From assembly GCA_964607575.1 (NCBI GenBank), contig CAZSLS010000004.1:27354-91353 (forward strand): DNA of 64,000 bases, read 5' to 3'. Made by a program: the position numbers and the translations under genes. The stretch comes from BS750m-G57 sp964607575. Its GTDB lineage: Bacteria; Planctomycetota; Phycisphaerae; SM23-33. Below the pieces are notes generated by a model that was not told the DNA's origin, searched no databases, and worked only from the letters and a program-made list of their open reading frames with translations. Numbering within the stretch: the first letter of the stretch is position 1; each line of letters opens with the position of its first letter. Positions 35,693 through 47,200 of the stretch are shown piece after piece.

Positions 35693-38600
35693 ATGACAGA
35701 TGGATTCAGCATAGTTTGTCCGGCGTGCGGTCAGGGGCGGGCCCTTTCGTTGGGTCTGACGCCAAATGAAGATGGAAAGTTGATCTGCGCAAATTGCGGC
35801 GCCGAGATTCCAATCCCCCTCGCCGCTCCCGATGAGTCGCTGGAAGACAGCACCACTTTTCAGGGCGACTTGCCGACCAGCGTGGACCCTCCACGAGAAG
35901 CGCAGGTGGAAGCGGATGATTCAGACGAGTCGCTGGAAGACAGCACCACTCTTCAGGGCGACTTGCCGACGGCTGTGGACCCTCCGCGAGAAGGGCAGGT
36001 AGAAGCCGATGATTCGGACGAATCGCTGCTGGGCGACGCCGATGGACCGCGATACGCCGAACAGGAGACCATCGGTCACGGGGGGATGGGCGAGATCGTT
36101 CTCTGCGTCGAGCACAACACGCGACGCGAGGTGGCGATGAAGCGCATGCTGCCGACGGCCGCAAAACACCCCCGCCAGCGAGCGCGGTTCGTCGAGGAGG
36201 CTCAGGTCACCGCGCAACTCGAGCATCCCAATATCGTTCCCGTCCACGAACTCGGGCGAGACGCCCGGGGCGCGATCTACTTCACGATGAAACTCGTCAA
36301 GGGGCGATCGCTGGCTGAAATACTTGCGCTTCCCCCCGACGGCGAGGAAACACACTCGCTCGGCGAGTTGCTCCAGATATTCCTGAAGGTCTGCGACGGC
36401 GTGGCGTTCGCCCATTCGCGCGGGGTGGTCCACCGCGACCTGAAACCGGCAAACATCATGGTCGGCGACTTTGGCGAGGTGCTCGTGATGGACTGGGGCA
36501 TAGCGAGAATTCTCGGGCACGAGGAGATCGTCGGCGAGGACGACGGGACAGGCGTCCAGTCCAGCCGCCATGACACGGACTCACCCGGATTGCATACGGT
36601 CGCCGGGTCGACGATGGGCTCGCCGTCTTACATGCCTCCCGAGCAGGCGACCGGTGCAATCGACAAGATCGATCACCGCTCGGACATCTACTCGCTCGGG
36701 GCCATCCTGTACAGTATTCTGACACTGAAGCGCCCTGTCACCGGACCAACTGCCGAGGCGATAATGAACAAGGTCGTCAGGGGGAATATTCACCCGCCCG
36801 AGCGGCGGGCGCCGGGTCGGAACATCCCTCGCGAACTGTCGGGCGTCGCGATGAAGTGTCTGGCGAAATACCGCAGGGATCGCTACGCATCGGTCCCCGA
36901 CCTGCAGCGAGACGTAAACCTGTACCTCGAAGGTCGCAGCGTCTCGGCCGCCCCCGACACGTTCGCCCAGGCGCTGGTCAAACTCGTCAAGCGAAACAAG
37001 CCCGTCAGCGTCTCGATAGCGGCCGCCGCGGTGATCCTGATCGCCGTTGTCTCCGTGGCGTTCATCCGCGTGACCGGGGCGATGCAGCGCGCGATCCGCG
37101 GTGAGCAGCAGGCGGTTACGGCACAGCAGGAGCAGCGTGCGACGGCGCTTGCGGCCTCGGAGCGTTTTGCGATGCAGGCGATTCGTGCGGCAGAGACCGG
37201 GCGCCCGGAAGAAGCTTTGCGCCGCGTTACCGACGCCGAGACAGTCGCCCTCCACAGCCCCTGGGGTCCGTACGCGCGCGGTATGTTCGCAAGGACCAAC
37301 AAGGACTATCCGGCGGCGGTGGACCTGTTCCGCAAGGCCCTGGAAATCGATCCCGCCCACGCCAAGAGCAATGTCGCCCTGTCGGAAACGCTGCTCCGGA
37401 TGGGCGACCTCGACCAGGCACAGAAACTGCTCGCCGGTATCAGTACCGCCAAGGACTGGCGGGCACTGCTGAACGTAGGGCAGACCCTCTACGACACCAG
37501 GCGATGGGAGGACTCCCAAGTGGTCTTCAAGCGGGCGGTCGAACTGATGGAGAAGGAGAAAGATGCCTCCACAGGCGTCAGGCTCGCTACCGCAAAGGAA
37601 GTGCAGGCTAAAATCGACGAGGCCCAGCGGATTATCGATCTGGCCCGGTCAAAGTCAGCCTGCGCAGGATTCGCCGACGAGATCAAGGATCTTCCCGCCG
37701 ATGAGCAGGTCAAGCTGGTCAGAGCCAAGTTCGAAGAGGTCAACGGCGAGGGGGTGAAGATTGCGGTCGCAGAAGTCAGGGACGGCCGGTGGATTCGAGC
37801 GCTTCTCCCGCCCAAGACCCGATTCCTGGAACCGTTAAGAGGCCTGCAGTTGCAGGAGCTGATCACCTCCGGGACGAAGGTCAGCGACCTCGAGCCGCTC
37901 AAGGGCATGCCGCTGACACATCTGAACTGTCGCAGCACGCTGGTGAACGATCTGGCACCGCTTTCCGAGGGCATGCCGCTGACATTCTTGAGTTGCTACG
38001 GTACCTTTGTCAGCAGCTTGGAGCCACTGAAAGGCATGCGGTTGAAGGAATTGGACTGTGGTGGTACGAAGGTCACCGATCTGAGCCCCTTGAAAGGCAT
38101 GCCTTTGGAGCGCCTGAACTTGCAGTCGGTACAAGTAAACGATCTGGAGGTCCTCAAGGGCATGCCGCTGGTGCGGTTGCACTGTTTCAATATGCCCATC
38201 ACCGATCTGAGCCCGCTGAAGGGCATGCTGCTGACGTACCTGAGCGTTGCCAGGACGAAGATCTTCGATCTGAGCCCACTGAAAGGCATGCCGCTGACGA
38301 ATCTTGACCTCCAGGCTACGAGGGTAACGGACCTGACTACGCCGAAGGGTATGGAGTTGGAGGAATTTACCTGTAGCGGTACGGAGATCACCGACTTGGG
38401 CCCGTTGAAGGGCATGCAACTGAGGGGGTTCAAGTGTGCTAACAGCAAGATCGGCGACCTGTCTGTGCTAAAGGGCATGCCGCTGATATGGCTCCATTGC
38501 AACAGAACCCAGGTCAGTGATCTGCGTCCACTCGAGGGGGCACCTCTGGAGGTGCTCGTGATCAACAATACGAAGGTTACGGACCTGACTCCCCTGGTCG

Positions 38601-38770
38601 GTATGAAGCTTGAAACCTTGTCCTTCACGCCGAAGAACATCACCAGAGGCATCGAGATCATCAGGGGCATGAAGACCATCGAACGTTTCAGCGTCACCGA
38701 CCGCTATGGCGCCGAGCAGATCAAGCCCGATGATTTCTGGAAAAGGTACGACGCGGGGGAATTCAAGTAA
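35693..38770 (+). CDS. Transmembrane Ser/Thr protein kinase with zinc ribbon, TPR and leucine-rich repeats
   Basis: Kinase of 1025 residues. Domain order: zinc-ribbon-like knuckles (CPAC, CANC; residues 9-34), an acidic linker with two near-identical 31-residue repeats (about 47-108), a Hanks-type kinase (120-425; GHGGMGE loop, AMKRML lysine, VVHRDLKPANIMV), a membrane helix (about 440-462), TPR-like helices (480-640) and about a dozen 23-residue leucine-rich repeats (LKGMPLTxLxCxxTxVxDLxP; 710-985). DWG (VLVMDWGIA) replaces DFG, as is common in Planctomycetes. The repeats would lie outside the membrane as a sensor or adaptor. ATG 35693 is chosen for the zinc ribbon and the GGGAGAG site. Substrates unknown. 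Confidence 0.9.
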   Translation: MTDGFSIVCPACGQGRALSLGLTPNEDGKLICANCGAEIPIPLAAPDESLEDSTTFQGDLPTSVDPPREAQVEADDSDESLEDSTTLQGDLPTAVDPPREGQVEADDSDESLLGDADGPRYAEQETIGHGGMGEIVLCVEHNTRREVAMKRMLPTAAKHPRQRARFVEEAQVTAQLEHPNIVPVHELGRDARGAIYFTMKLVKGRSLAEILALPPDGEETHSLGELLQIFLKVCDGVAFAHSRGVVHRDLKPANIMVGDFGEVLVMDWGIARILGHEEIVGEDDGTGVQSSRHDTDSPGLHTVAGSTMGSPSYMPPEQATGAIDKIDHRSDIYSLGAILYSILTLKRPVTGPTAEAIMNKVVRGNIHPPERRAPGRNIPRELSGVAMKCLAKYRRDRYASVPDLQRDVNLYLEGRSVSAAPDTFAQALVKLVKRNKPVSVSIAAAAVILIAVVSVAFIRVTGAMQRAIRGEQQAVTAQQEQRATALAASERFAMQAIRAAETGRPEEALRRVTDAETVALHSPWGPYARGMFARTNKDYPAAVDLFRKALEIDPAHAKSNVALSETLLRMGDLDQAQKLLAGISTAKDWRALLNVGQTLYDTRRWEDSQVVFKRAVELMEKEKDASTGVRLATAKEVQAKIDEAQRIIDLARSKSACAGFADEIKDLPADEQVKLVRAKFEEVNGEGVKIAVAEVRDGRWIRALLPPKTRFLEPLRGLQLQELITSGTKVSDLEPLKGMPLTHLNCRSTLVNDLAPLSEGMPLTFLSCYGTFVSSLEPLKGMRLKELDCGGTKVTDLSPLKGMPLERLNLQSVQVNDLEVLKGMPLVRLHCFNMPITDLSPLKGMLLTYLSVARTKIFDLSPLKGMPLTNLDLQATRVTDLTTPKGMELEEFTCSGTEITDLGPLKGMQLRGFKCANSKIGDLSVLKGMPLIWLHCNRTQVSDLRPLEGAPLEVLVINNTKVTDLTPLVGMKLETLSFTPKNITRGIEIIRGMKTIERFSVTDRYGAEQIKPDDFWKRYDAGEFK
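35831..36016 (+). repeat. Two tandem 93-base repeats within the kinase gene
   Basis: Copies at 35831-35923 and 35924-36016 encode two near-identical 31-residue acidic units (DESLEDSTTxQGDLPT at the start). Few silent differences imply a recent duplication; repeat number may vary between strains. Confidence 0.85.
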
Positions 38771-38820
38771 GGCTTGCCAAGCCGTTAACGATTGACAAAG
38801 CTTGCGGGCGTTAGTCTACT

Positions 38821-39561
38821 ATGCCTGCGATTATGAACACAGATGACTCTATTCCATCGGACGTGCAGGATGGCGGTGAGGCGGCGTCCGTGTGCCCGCG
38901 CTGCGGGCTTGCGGCCGCTCCAGGTGCGGAATATTGCAGGCGTTGCGCCGCGAAGCTCGGTCCGCACAAGAAAGTGCCCTGGTGGCACGTCCATCGGCGG
39001 ATGTACGATTGGGTGCTGCATTTCGCCCACCACAAACACTCGACGACAGCGTTGTTCTGCCTGAGTTTCGCCGAGAGCAGCTTCTTCCCGATACCGCCTG
39101 ACGTGCTGCTCGGTCCGCTGTGCCTGGGCAATCGCAGGAAATCGATGTGGTTCGCCACGGTCACCACGGTCGCGAGCATACTTGGGGCATACCTGGGGTA
39201 CCTGATCGGATTCGCGTTTATCAACGTTGCGGTGATGATTCCCGGCATCACTCATGAGGACATCAAAGTGTTGGCTCGCGAGTTTGAAGTTAGGGGCCAG
39301 TGGTACGTATTCATAGCCGCCCTGACGCCGATTCCATTCAAGCTGCTGACGATAACAGCCGGTGTTGCGAAAATGAACCTGGCGGTTTTTACGCTGGCGT
39401 GTCTGATAGGCCGATCGATGCGTTTCTTTGGCGTGGCGGGCGTCTTCTGGTTGATCGGACCCAAGGCGCTTCCGTTTATCGACAAGTGGTTCAACTGGCT
39501 GGCGCTGGTGTTTGCGGCGATGCTTGTTGGGGGATTTGTAGTTATGAAATACGTGTTTTGA
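38821..39561 (+). CDS. VTT/DedA-type membrane protein with N-terminal zinc ribbon
   Basis: Membrane protein of 246 residues. A short zinc ribbon (CPRCGLAAAPGAEYCRRC, about 25-42) precedes the VTT (SNARE-associated/DedA/YqaA) domain: ESSFFPIPPDVLLGP, with its helix-breaking prolines, and the later FIAALTPIPFKLLTITAG. The family includes lipid-recycling flippases and scramblases. The zinc ribbon is an unusual addition and would be cytoplasmic. The ATG at 38821 and another at 38833 are both possible; neither has a clear ribosome-binding site, and TTGACA at 38792 with TACTAT at 38817 hints at a very short leader. It is followed after 35 bases by an AMMECR1 gene. Confidence 0.85.
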   Translation: MPAIMNTDDSIPSDVQDGGEAASVCPRCGLAAAPGAEYCRRCAAKLGPHKKVPWWHVHRRMYDWVLHFAHHKHSTTALFCLSFAESSFFPIPPDVLLGPLCLGNRRKSMWFATVTTVASILGAYLGYLIGFAFINVAVMIPGITHEDIKVLAREFEVRGQWYVFIAALTPIPFKLLTITAGVAKMNLAVFTLACLIGRSMRFFGVAGVFWLIGPKALPFIDKWFNWLALVFAAMLVGGFVVMKYVF

Positions 39562-39596
39562 ATCCGAAAAGCAACCGTTGTCGGGAGTATTGAGAA

Positions 39597-40151
39597 ATGG
39601 CCATATCCGCCGAAGACCGCGGCAAGCTGGTGTCTCTGGCCCGCGGCGCCGTAGCCGCACAGGTGACTGGACAGGGGCGCCCCGAGCCCCCCGCGCCGGA
39701 AGGCATCCTCGCCGAGATGCGTGGGTGCTTCGTTACGCTCACCAACGCCGGTCGCCTGCGCGGGTGCATTGGCACGTTTCGACCGGACCGCCCGCTGGGG
39801 GAGATGATAATCGAGATGGGGATGTCGGCGGCCGGGCACGACCCGCGGTTTCTGGGCAATCCGATCACACCGGGGGAACTCGACGAACTGAAGATCGAAA
39901 TTTCAGTGCTCTCGCCGCTGGTCAAGACCGACGATCCGCTGAGCCTGGAAATCGGAAAGCACGGGATATATATCGTCGGCGGCGGCGGGCGGTCGGGCTG
40001 TTTTCTTCCGGAAGTGGCCACCGATCAGGGATGGGGCGTCCGGGAGTTTCTGGATCACTGCTGCACGGGCAAAGCGGGCATGTCCGGGGGGGCGTGGCAG
40101 GACAGCGATACCACGGTTTACCTGTTCACGTCCGAGAAGTTCAACAGCTAG
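39597..40151 (+). CDS. AMMECR1-domain protein (AmmeMemoRadiSam protein A)
   Basis: Cytoplasmic protein of 184 residues that is nearly all AMMECR1 domain. The family signature LRGCIGTF is present, preceded by MRGCFVTLT and followed by the conserved GMSAAGHDPRF segment. In many bacteria this gene is linked to a MEMO-like gene and a radical-SAM gene; neither partner is here, so its reaction is unknown. ATG 39597 is 35 bases after the VTT gene and likely co-transcribed with it. Its stop overlaps the stop of the convergent phosphoesterase gene in the palindrome CTAG (40148-40151). Confidence 0.88.
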   Translation: MAISAEDRGKLVSLARGAVAAQVTGQGRPEPPAPEGILAEMRGCFVTLTNAGRLRGCIGTFRPDRPLGEMIIEMGMSAAGHDPRFLGNPITPGELDELKIEISVLSPLVKTDDPLSLEIGKHGIYIVGGGGRSGCFLPEVATDQGWGVREFLDHCCTGKAGMSGGAWQDSDTTVYLFTSEKFNS

Positions 40152-40651
40152 TCCACCTCGATGAATTTCACCGTGTCGCTGTCGGTGTCGAGAATTGCGA
40201 CTGTCGGGTACTTTGGCTTTCGGGGACCGTCCAGTGCGCCGGGGCAAATCACCCGCACCGGACCGTATGTCTTATTCGCGGTGCGATGCGTGTGTCCGTG
40301 ACATATGTAGGGGAACTGTCGACCGGTTATGAACTCGTTGAGCAGTTGCTGGTTGTCACCGTGCAGCGCGATCAGGTGGCGCCCGTCGCCGAGGGGCACT
40401 TCAAGGAAGTCGGCTGCGAAGTTGACACTGAACCCTCTGGCCTCTTCGGCGAGTTTCTCGGGGCGGCGATCCATATTGCCTGCTACCAGGTATACGTCCG
40501 CTCCCCGGTAGGCGAGGATTGCAAGCTGGTCGGCCGCCACAATGTCTCCGCAGTGAACGAGAACTTCGGCGCCATGCTCAATAAGCAGCGCTACGGCGTT
40601 TTCCAGTCGCAAAGCATTCGCGTGTGAGTCGCTCAGGAGTCCGATCAACAT
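40148..40651 (-). CDS. YfcE/MJ0936-like metallophosphoesterase
   Basis: Small calcineurin-like phosphodiesterase of 167 residues. Metal-binding motifs appear in order: LLSDSHAN (DxH), HCGDIV (GD), AGNMDR (GNxD in place of GNH), ALHGD and CHGHTH (GHxH). Members hydrolyse phosphodiesters with two metal ions; the physiological substrate is generally unknown. The ATG at 40651 is the natural start. It stands alone between the convergent AMMECR1 gene and the lipoprotein that ends the secretion operon. Confidence 0.88.
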   Translation of the reverse strand: MLIGLLSDSHANALRLENAVALLIEHGAEVLVHCGDIVAADQLAILAYRGADVYLVAGNMDRRPEKLAEEARGFSVNFAADFLEVPLGDGRHLIALHGDNQQLLNEFITGRQFPYICHGHTHRTANKTYGPVRVICPGALDGPRKPKYPTVAILDTDSDTVKFIEVD

Positions 40652-40693
40652 CTATCGACCTGGAGTTTGGGGTCCGTGGGGTGGTGGTGGGTT

Positions 40694-41218
40694 CTATTTG
40701 GGGATCTCAACGGGCATGGGCTGCTCTGCGGGCGATGAGTAGATGGCTTGCCCCGAAGGCGGGCGGTAACGGGCTATCAACCATACCTTCTCCGTTCGCG
40801 GAGGTATTCTCCAAGGCAGGCGCAGCGAGTAACCCCAAAGTGCGCCGTATTGTCCTACGACCAGCTCGGAGAGTTCCTTGGCGCTGAACGTCCATGACAA
40901 GAACGGTTTGGTCGCATCGCTGAGTTTGTCGGGCTTGTCGCCCTCGTAAATCATTATGTCCACTTCGCCGTTGACGAGAACGGACTTGAGCCCGCCGCCG
41001 GTATCTCTGAAGAGCATGACCTGCGCGATAACGCCGTCAAAACCGGGCTTACCGTCCCAGTTGACGATGGCGCTTTCGGGAACGAACAGACCGATGCGGT
41101 CGGCATGTGCGACCGGTGCGGGCACGCCTTTGTTCGTGGGCGGTGTGCATCCGTTCGACACCGCCGCCGATACGACAGCGATAACGACCAGGAAGTTTTT
41201 CAAAACAGTCACGTGCAT
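40694..41218 (-). CDS. Hypothetical lipoprotein at the end of the type II secretion operon
   Basis: A 174-residue lipoprotein: hydrophobic signal with lipobox VSNGC (Cys about 24), then a beta-rich domain (VMLFRDTGGGLKSVLVNGEV, then a YALWGYSLRL-like strand region) of no family I recognise. ATG 41218 lies 10 bases after the secretin stop; a longer frame from 41254 overlaps the secretin gene and delays the signal peptide, so I reject it. Position suggests it belongs to the secretion operon, and a role as a pilotin-like or outer-membrane accessory for the very large secretin is an attractive but untested inference. Confidence 0.7.
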   Translation of the reverse strand: MHVTVLKNFLVVIAVVSAAVSNGCTPPTNKGVPAPVAHADRIGLFVPESAIVNWDGKPGFDGVIAQVMLFRDTGGGLKSVLVNGEVDIMIYEGDKPDKLSDATKPFLSWTFSAKELSELVVGQYGALWGYSLRLPWRIPPRTEKVWLIARYRPPSGQAIYSSPAEQPMPVEIPK

Positions 41219-41228
41219 ACCGGTTGGA

Positions 41229-44200
41229 TCAGTCACTGGATAGTTCCTTATCAAAGTTGATTACTTTATTCGTTTTGGCGGGCCTTGTCGTTGGTCCCGC
41301 ATCGGGCATTTTTCCGAGCGATTCAAGCGGTATGAGTTCGGTGGCGGCTCCGTCTGTCAGGGCCGATTTTTTGATTGGAAGCGGTAGGAGGTCCTTGTAG
41401 GGCCTCTGCTCACTGAGCCATTCGAGCAGTCCCTGGCGCCTCTTCTCGCTCAGGAGGTCCTTGCGTTTGACCTGCTTCCTGGTCTCGGCGTCGGATTCGG
41501 CGGTGGTTCTCTGTACGTATGGCGTGAGGACTATCAGCAACTCGCGGCGTTGCCTGATGACGGTGGTTGTCTTGAACAGTTCGCCGAGTATCGGCAGGTC
41601 GCCGAGGAACGGAACTTTCCGTTCGGTATTGTTGTCCTGGGATGTAATAAGCCCGCCGATGACGATTGTGTGTCCGTCCCTGACGGTAACGGTGGTGGTC
41701 GCTGAACGATTGTCTACTACGATCGCGCTGACGCCTTCGCTTATCTCGACGCTGTCTGAGTCGGAGATAGAACTGATCTCGGCGCTGATCTCAAGCTTGA
41801 TGTCGCCGTCGGGATTGATGCGCGGCGTGGTCTGCAGGAGGATGCCCACGTCCTCGTACTGGATCGTGTTGAACACCGAACCGGTCTCGGTGGCGCGGCT
41901 GTTGGTTATGAAGGGCACGCGCTGACCGACGTTGATCTCACCGGTCTGGTTGTCGGCGGTGAGTATCTGCGGGCGAGACAGAACTTCGAGGCGCCCTTCG
42001 GTCTGCAATGCGTGCAGGAACAGGTCGATATCGCCACCGCTCAGCGAGAAGCGGAAACCGCCGCTGGTGTTGAACGAACCTGCGACGCCGAAGTTCGTGC
42101 CTACCCTGCGGACCGTGCCGTTCGAACCGTTCCTGGCGGAGTGGTCCCACTCGAATCCGAGATCGGATCGTCCGGTGAGCGTTACTTCAGCCAGCAGCAC
42201 TTTGATGAGCACCTGGGGCAGGGGCTGGTCGAGTTCATCGATCATGGCCGAAATGGTCTTGAAGTAGCGCGGGCTGGCCGATAGCAGCAGGGTGTTCGTC
42301 GTTTCTTCGGCTACTATCGCCACTTCCTGCTCGAGCAATTTGTGAGCTGCCCCGAGGCCGTCGGTGCCTAGCGCTTGTGAGACGGTCTGGCGTTCCTGGT
42401 CCAGGAACGATCTCAGCGCGGTTTGGATGTCGGCGGCCTGGGCGTTTCTCAGACGGTAGATTTTTGTCTCGCGTTCCTGTGCGGGCGAGGAGTCGAGTTC
42501 CTTGATTACCGTACCGGCCAGTTCGACATACTGCTTGGTCCCTCCGACGAGCAGGCTGTTTGTTCGCGTGTCGACGGTTACCGTCAGTGCGCTCTGTTCG
42601 GCCGAACCAAGGGTGGCTGAAACCTCGCCGTTCTTGCCAGCCGGTCGGGTGGTCGGCTTCAGGGTGTATTTGATTGACTTTGAATCCGCCGCGCCGGTCT
42701 GCTGCAGCCGGAAGAGCTGGGTGAGCACTTCGCCCATTCGGGCGGCGTCGGCGTTCTTCAGCGGGAAGACCTTGATTTCCGCCGCTCTCGGCGCGGTGTT
42801 GTCCAGCGCCTTTATGAGATTCGCCAGGAGCGGCATGTTTTCGACGGGCGCCGAGACGACCAGCGTGTTGTTTCTGCTGTCGGGCGTGATCAGGAGTCCT
42901 TCCTGCAGCGCTTTGGCGACCACCAGCTTACCGTCCTTGTCCTGTGTGACGAACTTCAGCATCGCCTGGCGGACGTTGGGATCGTCGATTGCGGACTTCG
43001 GTTTGGTTGTCAGCGTTTCCAGGAGTATCGTCGCGAGTTCACCTGCGTCGGCGCTCTTGAGTTCGAAGACGCGGATCTCGGTGATCCTGGCCCCCGAACC
43101 GGTGTCGAGTTGCTTGATCATGTCGGCGATTGACTTGAAGCTTTCACGGCTTCCGGTCACCAGGAGGGTGTTGGTGCGGGTGTCGGGTATGATGCTTGTC
43201 GGGAGGGACCGCCCGGAACTTCCGGAGGCCTGTTCGGCCTGGAGTTTGGCTTGATAGAGGCTGTTGAGCGTGTCGGCGAGGTTGGTTGCGCTGGCTTTCT
43301 TCAGCGGGAACGCCCGGATGTCGCCGGTCAGGGCGTCTTCGGCATCGACTTTTCGGATGATCTCCGCGATTACCGCGAAGTTTTCCTTGCTGGCCGAAAC
43401 GATCAGCACGTTGGTTCGCGTGTCGACGGCGATGGCTACTTTTTCTCGATTTGCCAGTGCGGCGTTCGTGCCGGCGGCGATCGCTCCGGGCTTGTAGAGG
43501 CCCTGGGTTATCAGGCTGCTCAGCAGGGTCGAGACTCTCTGCGCGTCGGCGTGCTTCAGGGGGAACAATTTAACGATACCGGTTTCCATGGGCGGTTCGA
43601 TATCGACTTTCTTCAGCAGGCCTTCGATGAGCGTGAGGTTCTCCTTGTTGGCCGATATCACCAGCGCATTTGTAAGCGAATCGACAGAAACGTCCACGCG
43701 GTCCTGCGGGGCGGGTGTCGTGCCCGAAGGGGTCATGGAGACTAACCTGGCGGCGAATATCTCACGAATCATCGGCCCGACGACGCCCGCGTCATTGTGC
43801 TTCATCGGAACCACCACCAGCTTGACCGCCGGATCGGTGAGTTTGACGTCCAGATTCTTCAGCAGGCTCTTGAGCACCTTGGTGTCGTCGGTGTTGGCCG
43901 CCACCAGCAGGCTGTTGGTCCGCAGGTCCGGAAGGATAACCGGTTTCTGGCGGCGGATGTCGTCGGTGCGTGCGGCCTGGTAACGCTCGTTAAACAGGTT
44001 GCTCAGCGTCGTCGTGAGCGTCCCGGCGTTGGCTTCCTTCAGTGGAAACAGTTGTATCTGCCCGCTGAGCGCAGCGGGTTTGTCGTCGAGCTGTTCGGCG
44101 AGGTCCTTGACGATCTTGAATCCCTCCGCCGAACCGCCGACGATGAGGCTGTTGCTTCTGGCGTCTGCGACCACGATCACGCGGAGCGCTTCGGCATCTT

Positions 44201-47200
44201 TGATGCCGAGCGACTGCTGGCGGACCACGCGTGCGTCCATCATTGTCTGCAGCACGGACGACAGCGTGTCGGCCTCTGCGTTCTTCAGCGTTACCAGGCG
44301 GATGTCCCTGAGGTCTATCGGCGTCTTGCGGTCGAGGCTCTGCATCAGGTTCGTGAGCATCGTGAAGGTCTTGTCGCTGGCCGAAACGATCAGGCTGTTG
44401 GTACGAGTGTCGACGGTAACGGTGGGGCGGTCTTCCTGGCGGATCAGGCTCGCGTTGCTACCGCTGTAAAGTTCCTGAACAACCGTTTGCAGGCGCGTGG
44501 CGTCGGCGTTGATCAGCGGGAAAATGCGCACCGTGTTTAACGATCCGGCGCCGGTGATATCCATCTGGGTAATCACGTCGGAAATTATGGTCATCAGGTC
44601 CTTGCGTGCCGCGACGACCAGGATATTAGTAGCCGGGTCGGCCTGTATGGTGAAGGCGGCGCGGGTTTTGGGCTTGTCGGACGTGACGGTTTTCTTCTTC
44701 GCCGCGGCGGTTTGCAGTCGCGTGACGAACGTTCGCACGCCCGAGACGGCGGGGTCGTCCGTCGGCTCAGTGAATACGCCCCGCAGTACCGGAAGGAGGC
44801 GTGCGGCGTCGGCGTTCTTGAGTTTGAAGAGTTTGACCTCGGTGACGAACTTGTCGGCCGTGCGGTCGAGGTCCTTGATCAGAATCTCCGCTAGTGCGAG
44901 CGATTCGGCGAGACCGGCTATTACCAGCGTGTTGGTTCGCAGGTCGGCAGATACGTTCAGCCCGGCGGTGAGTGCCTTGCCCGAGGCGGATTTGGGCACG
45001 ACCTTTCCGACGGTGGATGTTCCCGTCGGTCCTGCGAGTTTCTTGCCCTGCGTGTTGAATATGTCGTCGAGGATGCTTCTAACGGTTTCGGCGTCGGCCT
45101 TTTCGAGCCTGACGATTCGCACCAGCACGCCCTCGCCCACGGGTACGGTATCGAGCATTTCCACGATCGCCTTCATGGCCTTGAGATTGTCCGGCGTGGA
45201 GGTGATCAGCAGGGAGTTTGACCCCTGTGCAGCCGGGGTTGCCGCGTCGGCGGATACTTTGATCGGCTTGGTCAGGTCCAGTTCGGGCAGTTGTTCCTTG
45301 AGGCCTCCACGCACCCTGAGGATTCGGATCTGCTCCTGCAGCGCGCGGGCCTCGGGGGTTACCACGTTGTTTGCGCTTGGACGGAGCATTTCGGTAAGAA
45401 CGTCCGCCAGGCGTGTGGCGTCGGCTTTCTTCAGCGGGATTATCAGGACCTCGATTTTTTCAAACGCCGGGGGTTTGTCCAGACGCGTGATGATCTCGCC
45501 GATCTGCTCGAACAGCGTTTCGCGCGTGGTTACTATCAGCGATCGCGTGCGCTCGTCGGGGCTGATGTCGATTGACTGACCGCCGGCCTGTTTCTGCAAT
45601 TGCGAGATGAGTCCCTTCAGCGCCGGGAGTATCTTCGAGGGCGTTGTGTTCGTCAGCGGGAACAGTTTGAACTGCAGTTTCCCGGCGACCTCGACCTTGT
45701 CGAGCACTTCTATTAGTGCTTCGACTTCCACCATCTTTTCCTTGGTGGCGGCGACCATCACCGTCTGGGTCTGCTGGATCGCGCTGACGGTGACCTCGTC
45801 TTCGGCTTTGGCCTGTCGCCCTCGGCTGCGGAACGCCGATGTCAGCGCCGAGGCCACCCGGACGGGATTGGCGTTCTTCAGCACGAACGCCTTGACGGTT
45901 CTCTTGGACGAGATCGCCGCCGCTTCCAGCGTTTTCACCAGCGCCTCGATCGCCTTGAAATCTTCGTCGGAGGCGTTGACGAGGATAGCTTTCTGCGAAG
46001 GCAGCACGGTGGTTTCAACCTGCCCGCCGGTCGCAGGTGTCGCAGCTTTTTTCCCCCGCTGCCCCGGCGCTCCGCGCTTACCGGAGTTTCCGGACTGGTT
46101 GTAGATCTGCTGTATGGCTTTGTCCACTTCTTCAGCGTCGGCGTGCTCGAGCGTTATCACTCGCAGCGTTCCGCGCGACGGCTTCATGTCTTCGACCTGT
46201 TTGACCCACTGGGATACCTGTGCGTACATCACTTCGCTGGTGGCCAGTATCAGCGCGTTTGCGCGGTCGTCGGCGGATACCGCCAGCGGTTCGACGCTGC
46301 GCTTCTCGCGCCGCGCCGCGGACACCTGCTGCTTGTACATGTTCGTGATGACCGAAGCGACCGACGAGGCGTTACCGTTCTTCAGCGGGATCACGAAGAC
46401 CTGCTGGGCGGTTTTCAGCGCTGCCTGGTCGAGTTGCACTGCCATTTGCATCAACTGCCCGAGTTCGGCCGACGGACCGGTCATCACAATGGCGTTACTG
46501 CCCGCGTCGGCGGAAACGATCACCTGCTGGCTCGTCGACGCGGGCGATCTGCGGCCCCTTCCCCGACCGCCGCCGGTGGAACTCTGCCCGCTGCCGGCTG
46601 CAATCTTGCTCAGCACGGTCACCAGTTCGGTGGCTTTGGCGTTCTTGAGGAGTACGAATTCGGTCTTCCTGCCACCGGACTCTTCGGTATCGAGCTTGGC
46701 CAGGAGGTCCTCGACGGCCAGGAGGTTCTTCGGATTGGCGGTGACGATAATGCTGTTTGAATTCCCTTCAGCGACGACATTGACCATGTCGTCAGGTTCG
46801 ATCCTGACACCGCGTTGCGGAGCGAACGCCTGTGACAGCGCCGCAGCCACCGAAGAGGCCTGTGCGTGCTTGAGCGTCAGCAGCGTTCTCACCGATTTGC
46901 CCTGGGGCGTGGTGGCGTCGAGTTGGGCGGCCATTTCTTTGATCTTGGCGAACGTCTTCTCATCTGCTCGGACCAGCAGCATCCGTGAACCGGTGGCCGG
47001 TTCGATAATCACGTTCTGCGGCGTGACCGAGCTGCCTCGCGAGCCTCTTCGGCGCGATCCGCCGGAGCTTCGCGCCTGCGAAGTGAAGACGCGCGTGAGC
47101 ATCTCGGCGAGTTTGGTCGGGTCGGCGTTGCGGAGTGTGATCATCTGAATGGGGTACTTGGTGGCCGGCGCCTCGTCGATTTCCTTGAGAAGCAGGGCGA

